Shown: in pieces, positions 5,990-7,140 of the stretch
Layout of the letters: each line of letters starts with the position of its first letter
Numbering within the stretch: position 1 is the first letter of the stretch
NCBI GenBank assembly: GCA_013042695.1
Contig: JABDPQ010000248.1
Location: forward strand, 1 to 7,140
Source of the DNA: Desulfobacterales bacterium
GTDB lineage: Bacteria > Desulfobacterota > Desulfobulbia > Desulfobulbales > Desulfocapsaceae
Direction: 5' to 3'
DNA length: 7,140 nt
Program-made: the position numbers and the translations under genes
Notes under the pieces: model-generated
What the model saw: only the letters and a program-made list of their open reading frames with translations
Told to the model about the DNA's origin: nothing
Database searches by the model: none

Positions 5990-6523
5990 ATGGAACTAAA
6001 AATCGAAGCCAGAAATGTTGAGTTGAAAAAAGGTTGGCAAAGCAAAATTGAAGAGGAGAAGGAGAAACTCATTCGCCATTACGCAGGCTTTTTGCTCCAC
6101 CTTCGTGTTGCCATTGAAGCAACGGCTCATCATAAGGAAGGCGGCTTCGAGGTCAAAATTGTGGCCTCTGTACCAAACGACACTGTGGTTGTCAGCAGGA
6201 AAGGCGAAATTGTTCGCTCACTGCTTGTAGAAGCATTCGATGTTCTTTCCCTGAAGCTTAAAGAAATTCTCCGAAAGAAAAGAAAAAGCCAAAAGAACCC
6301 TGAGCCGGCAATGGATACTGACAATGTCGGCATCATCAACAAGGTTTCGCCACATGAATCATATGGCTTCATCACGACATTTGACGAGCGTGAAGTCTAT
6401 TTTCATGAAAATGCGCTGAAGAATGTCACGATAGAAGATCTGACTGAGGGCACGAGTGTTATCTACGGGGAATCAAGAGGGGATAAAGGCCCGCAAGCTT
6501 CGTGGGTGAGAGTAGCTAAGTAG
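5990..6523 (+). CDS. HPF/RaiA-type (S30AE) ribosome-associated protein fused to a cold-shock domain
   Basis: The 177-residue protein has two parts. Residues 1 to about 100 look like the S30AE fold of hibernation factors: an initial strand with MELKIEARNVELKKGW, a helix at about 16-32, strands around 36-45 and 52-69 (KIVASVPNDTVVV), and a basic C-terminal helix at 80-100 ending LRKKRKSQK. Such proteins bind the small-subunit decoding site and stall idle ribosomes. After a short linker, residues 113-175 form a cold-shock (OB-fold) domain with the RNP1-like YGFIT at 125-129 and the RNP2-like VYFHENAL at 136-143. This domain normally binds single-stranded RNA or DNA. It takes the place of the dimerising tail of long-form HPF, so formation of ribosome dimers cannot be assumed. 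The start is clear (GGAGGA, 5-base spacing). The gene is single, with its own promoter region and terminator. Function in stress or stationary phase is inferred from the domains. Confidence 0.88.
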   Translation: MELKIEARNVELKKGWQSKIEEEKEKLIRHYAGFLLHLRVAIEATAHHKEGGFEVKIVASVPNDTVVVSRKGEIVRSLLVEAFDVLSLKLKEILRKKRKSQKNPEPAMDTDNVGIINKVSPHESYGFITTFDEREVYFHENALKNVTIEDLTEGTSVIYGESRGDKGPQASWVRVAK

Positions 6524-6546
6524 TCTAAAATCTGCAGGTAAAACAG

Positions 6547-6587
6547 GCCTCGGTTAGTAAGCACACTAACCGAGGCTTTTTGTTTTT
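6547..6587 (+). terminator. Strong intrinsic terminator after the HPF/cold-shock gene
   Basis: GCCTCGGTTAGT (6547-6558) and ACTAACCGAGGC (6565-6576) form a perfect 12-bp stem with loop AAGCAC, followed by TTTTTGTTTTT (6577-6587). It begins 24 bases after the stop at 6523. Read on the minus strand, the same stem is followed by CTGTTTTA, so it may also stop transcripts coming from the right. Confidence 0.95.
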
Positions 6588-6605
6588 GGAGGAGTGATAC
6601 ATACG

Positions 6606-6827
6606 TTACTCTCTGTACCTGGTAAAAGAAAAGTCCTTGCTGGTGTAGACCTCCTGATCAGCATCAGGGTAGGAGACTTCCTGGCCGTTCCACGGCTTTC
6701 TCAGAATTGCAGTGCCTTTTCAGCAGCCATGAACCTGCTCCGTTGATAACGGCTTTGTCGTGTATATCGAGCCATAACCTACGAAACCATCATTTTCAAC
6801 TCTATGTCTTGCGTGATTGTTGTACTC
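6606..6827 (-). pseudogene. Probable relic of a small protein gene (in-frame TGA, no start codon)
   Basis: The minus-strand frame from 6827 to TAA 6608-6606 runs 73 codons with a single interruption, TGA at 6722-6720. The translation looks protein-like on both sides: GYGSIYTTKPLSTEQVHGC before the TGA, and GTAILRKPWNGQEV and YTSKDFSFTRYRE after it. No ATG, GTG or TTG lies in this frame before the TGA. ATGATG at 6793-6788 sits in another frame close to the expected start, so one frameshift near 6782 plus one stop would explain the damage. The frame ends 30 bases from the terminator hairpin, which could serve it from this side. I do not recognise the family. A plus-strand frame in the mirrored codon register (6594-6746) competes with it. 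Selenocysteine at the TGA is possible but unsupported, since I find no convincing SECIS hairpin just after it. Confidence 0.35.
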
Positions 6828-6830
6828 TCA

Positions 6831-7140
6831 ATTTTTTAAATTACAGCAGGAGCTTTTGAAAACGGATAAAAGGCCAACCGGTGAACGTTACAATTAGTTG
6901 TTCATTACATCTGTGTTTTTCCGCTGTCAAGGATAAGATTTTACTATGATTTTGCCAGAGAAACACGGCCTATTCTTTGCAGTTCGGGCCAGAATGATTA
7001 TTTGTTTTATATTATAATAAAATCAGGCAGCAATCTCTTTATTACCAAGGGAAATGGCTTGACTTATTTATAAATATTTGTGATTTATACTGATATATCG
7101 GTTTAACAGCTATATTTTATTAGGTATGATGCTGCTTAAC
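6831..7140. other. AT-rich region without a recognisable gene
   Basis: I see no convincing coding frame, tRNA or rRNA here. There are short AT-rich inverted repeats, such as TTTTAT (7005-7010) with ATAAAA (7017-7022), and the palindrome GATATATC at 7092-7099. TTGACT at 7059-7064 and TATACT at 7086-7091 resemble promoter boxes but are 21 bases apart, longer than usual. The stretch is most simply read as upstream sequence of a gene beyond the right edge, perhaps beginning near ATGATG at 7126. Confidence 0.4.

Noticed and set aside
6653..6722. SECIS element for selenocysteine at the TGA.
   Set aside because: The only clear hairpin (CCTGAT-CAGC-ATCAGG, 6653-6668) is about 50 bases past the TGA. 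That is too far for the usual bacterial position, and nearer sequence forms no convincing stem-loop.
6594..6746. Plus-strand 50-codon frame starting GTG after GGAGGA.
   Set aside because: The GGAGGA touches the GTG with no spacing, the frame starts directly after a strong terminator with no promoter, and its composition looks like the mirror of the minus-strand frame.
7059..7091. Promoter TTGACT...TATACT near the right edge.
   Set aside because: The spacing of 21 bases is too long for a good sigma-70 promoter, and AT-rich DNA gives many such matches.
7126..7140. Start of a new gene at ATGATG.
   Set aside because: Only 15 bases are in the window and the preceding AGG is too close for the first ATG, so nothing can be said about a product.
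1..7140. CRISPR array, insertion sequence, phage genes, tRNA or rRNA.
   Set aside because: I see no regularly spaced repeats, transposase-like frames, cloverleaf or rRNA-like sequence. The gene content is ordinary chromosomal housekeeping.

Overview
The window reads as chromosomal DNA of a Gram-negative, rod-shaped bacterium with moderate GC content. The order mreC-mreD-mrdA-rodA, the sequence flavour of these proteins and the S30AE plus cold-shock fusion suggest a deltaproteobacterium (Desulfobacterota, perhaps near Desulfobulbales). That placement is an inference from pattern memory, not from a search.

Region 1 (45-4557, + strand) is a cell-elongation operon: mreC, mreD, mrdA (PBP2) and rodA, packed with gaps of 6, 1 and 57 bases. 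mreB probably lies just off the left edge. MreC and MreD link cytoplasmic MreB filaments to the periplasm. RodA polymerises lipid II into glycan strands and PBP2 cross-links them, so together they form the core elongasome.

Region 2 (4567-5529, - strand) is hemH, ferrochelatase, facing rodA tail to tail with only nine bases between the stop codons. Its start has no clear Shine-Dalgarno sequence but lies inside a short upstream reading frame that has one.

Region 3 (5530-5989) is a divergent 460-base intergenic stretch rich in signals. It holds a good sigma-70-like promoter, several hairpins, a sigma-54-type -24/-12 element, a 9-bp inverted repeat just after it, and a structured leader ending in a strong ribosome binding site.

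Region 4 (5990-6523, + strand) encodes a 177-residue protein joining an HPF/RaiA (S30AE) ribosome-hibernation domain to a C-terminal cold-shock domain, closed by a textbook intrinsic terminator at 6547-6587. This gene and its control region are the most interesting part of the window.

Region 5 (6588-7140) has no intact gene that I can defend. On the - strand, 6606-6827 carries a protein-like frame broken by one in-frame TGA and lacking a start, which looks like a decayed small gene. From about 6830 to the right edge the DNA is AT-rich, with no convincing gene, and is probably upstream sequence of a gene beyond the window.
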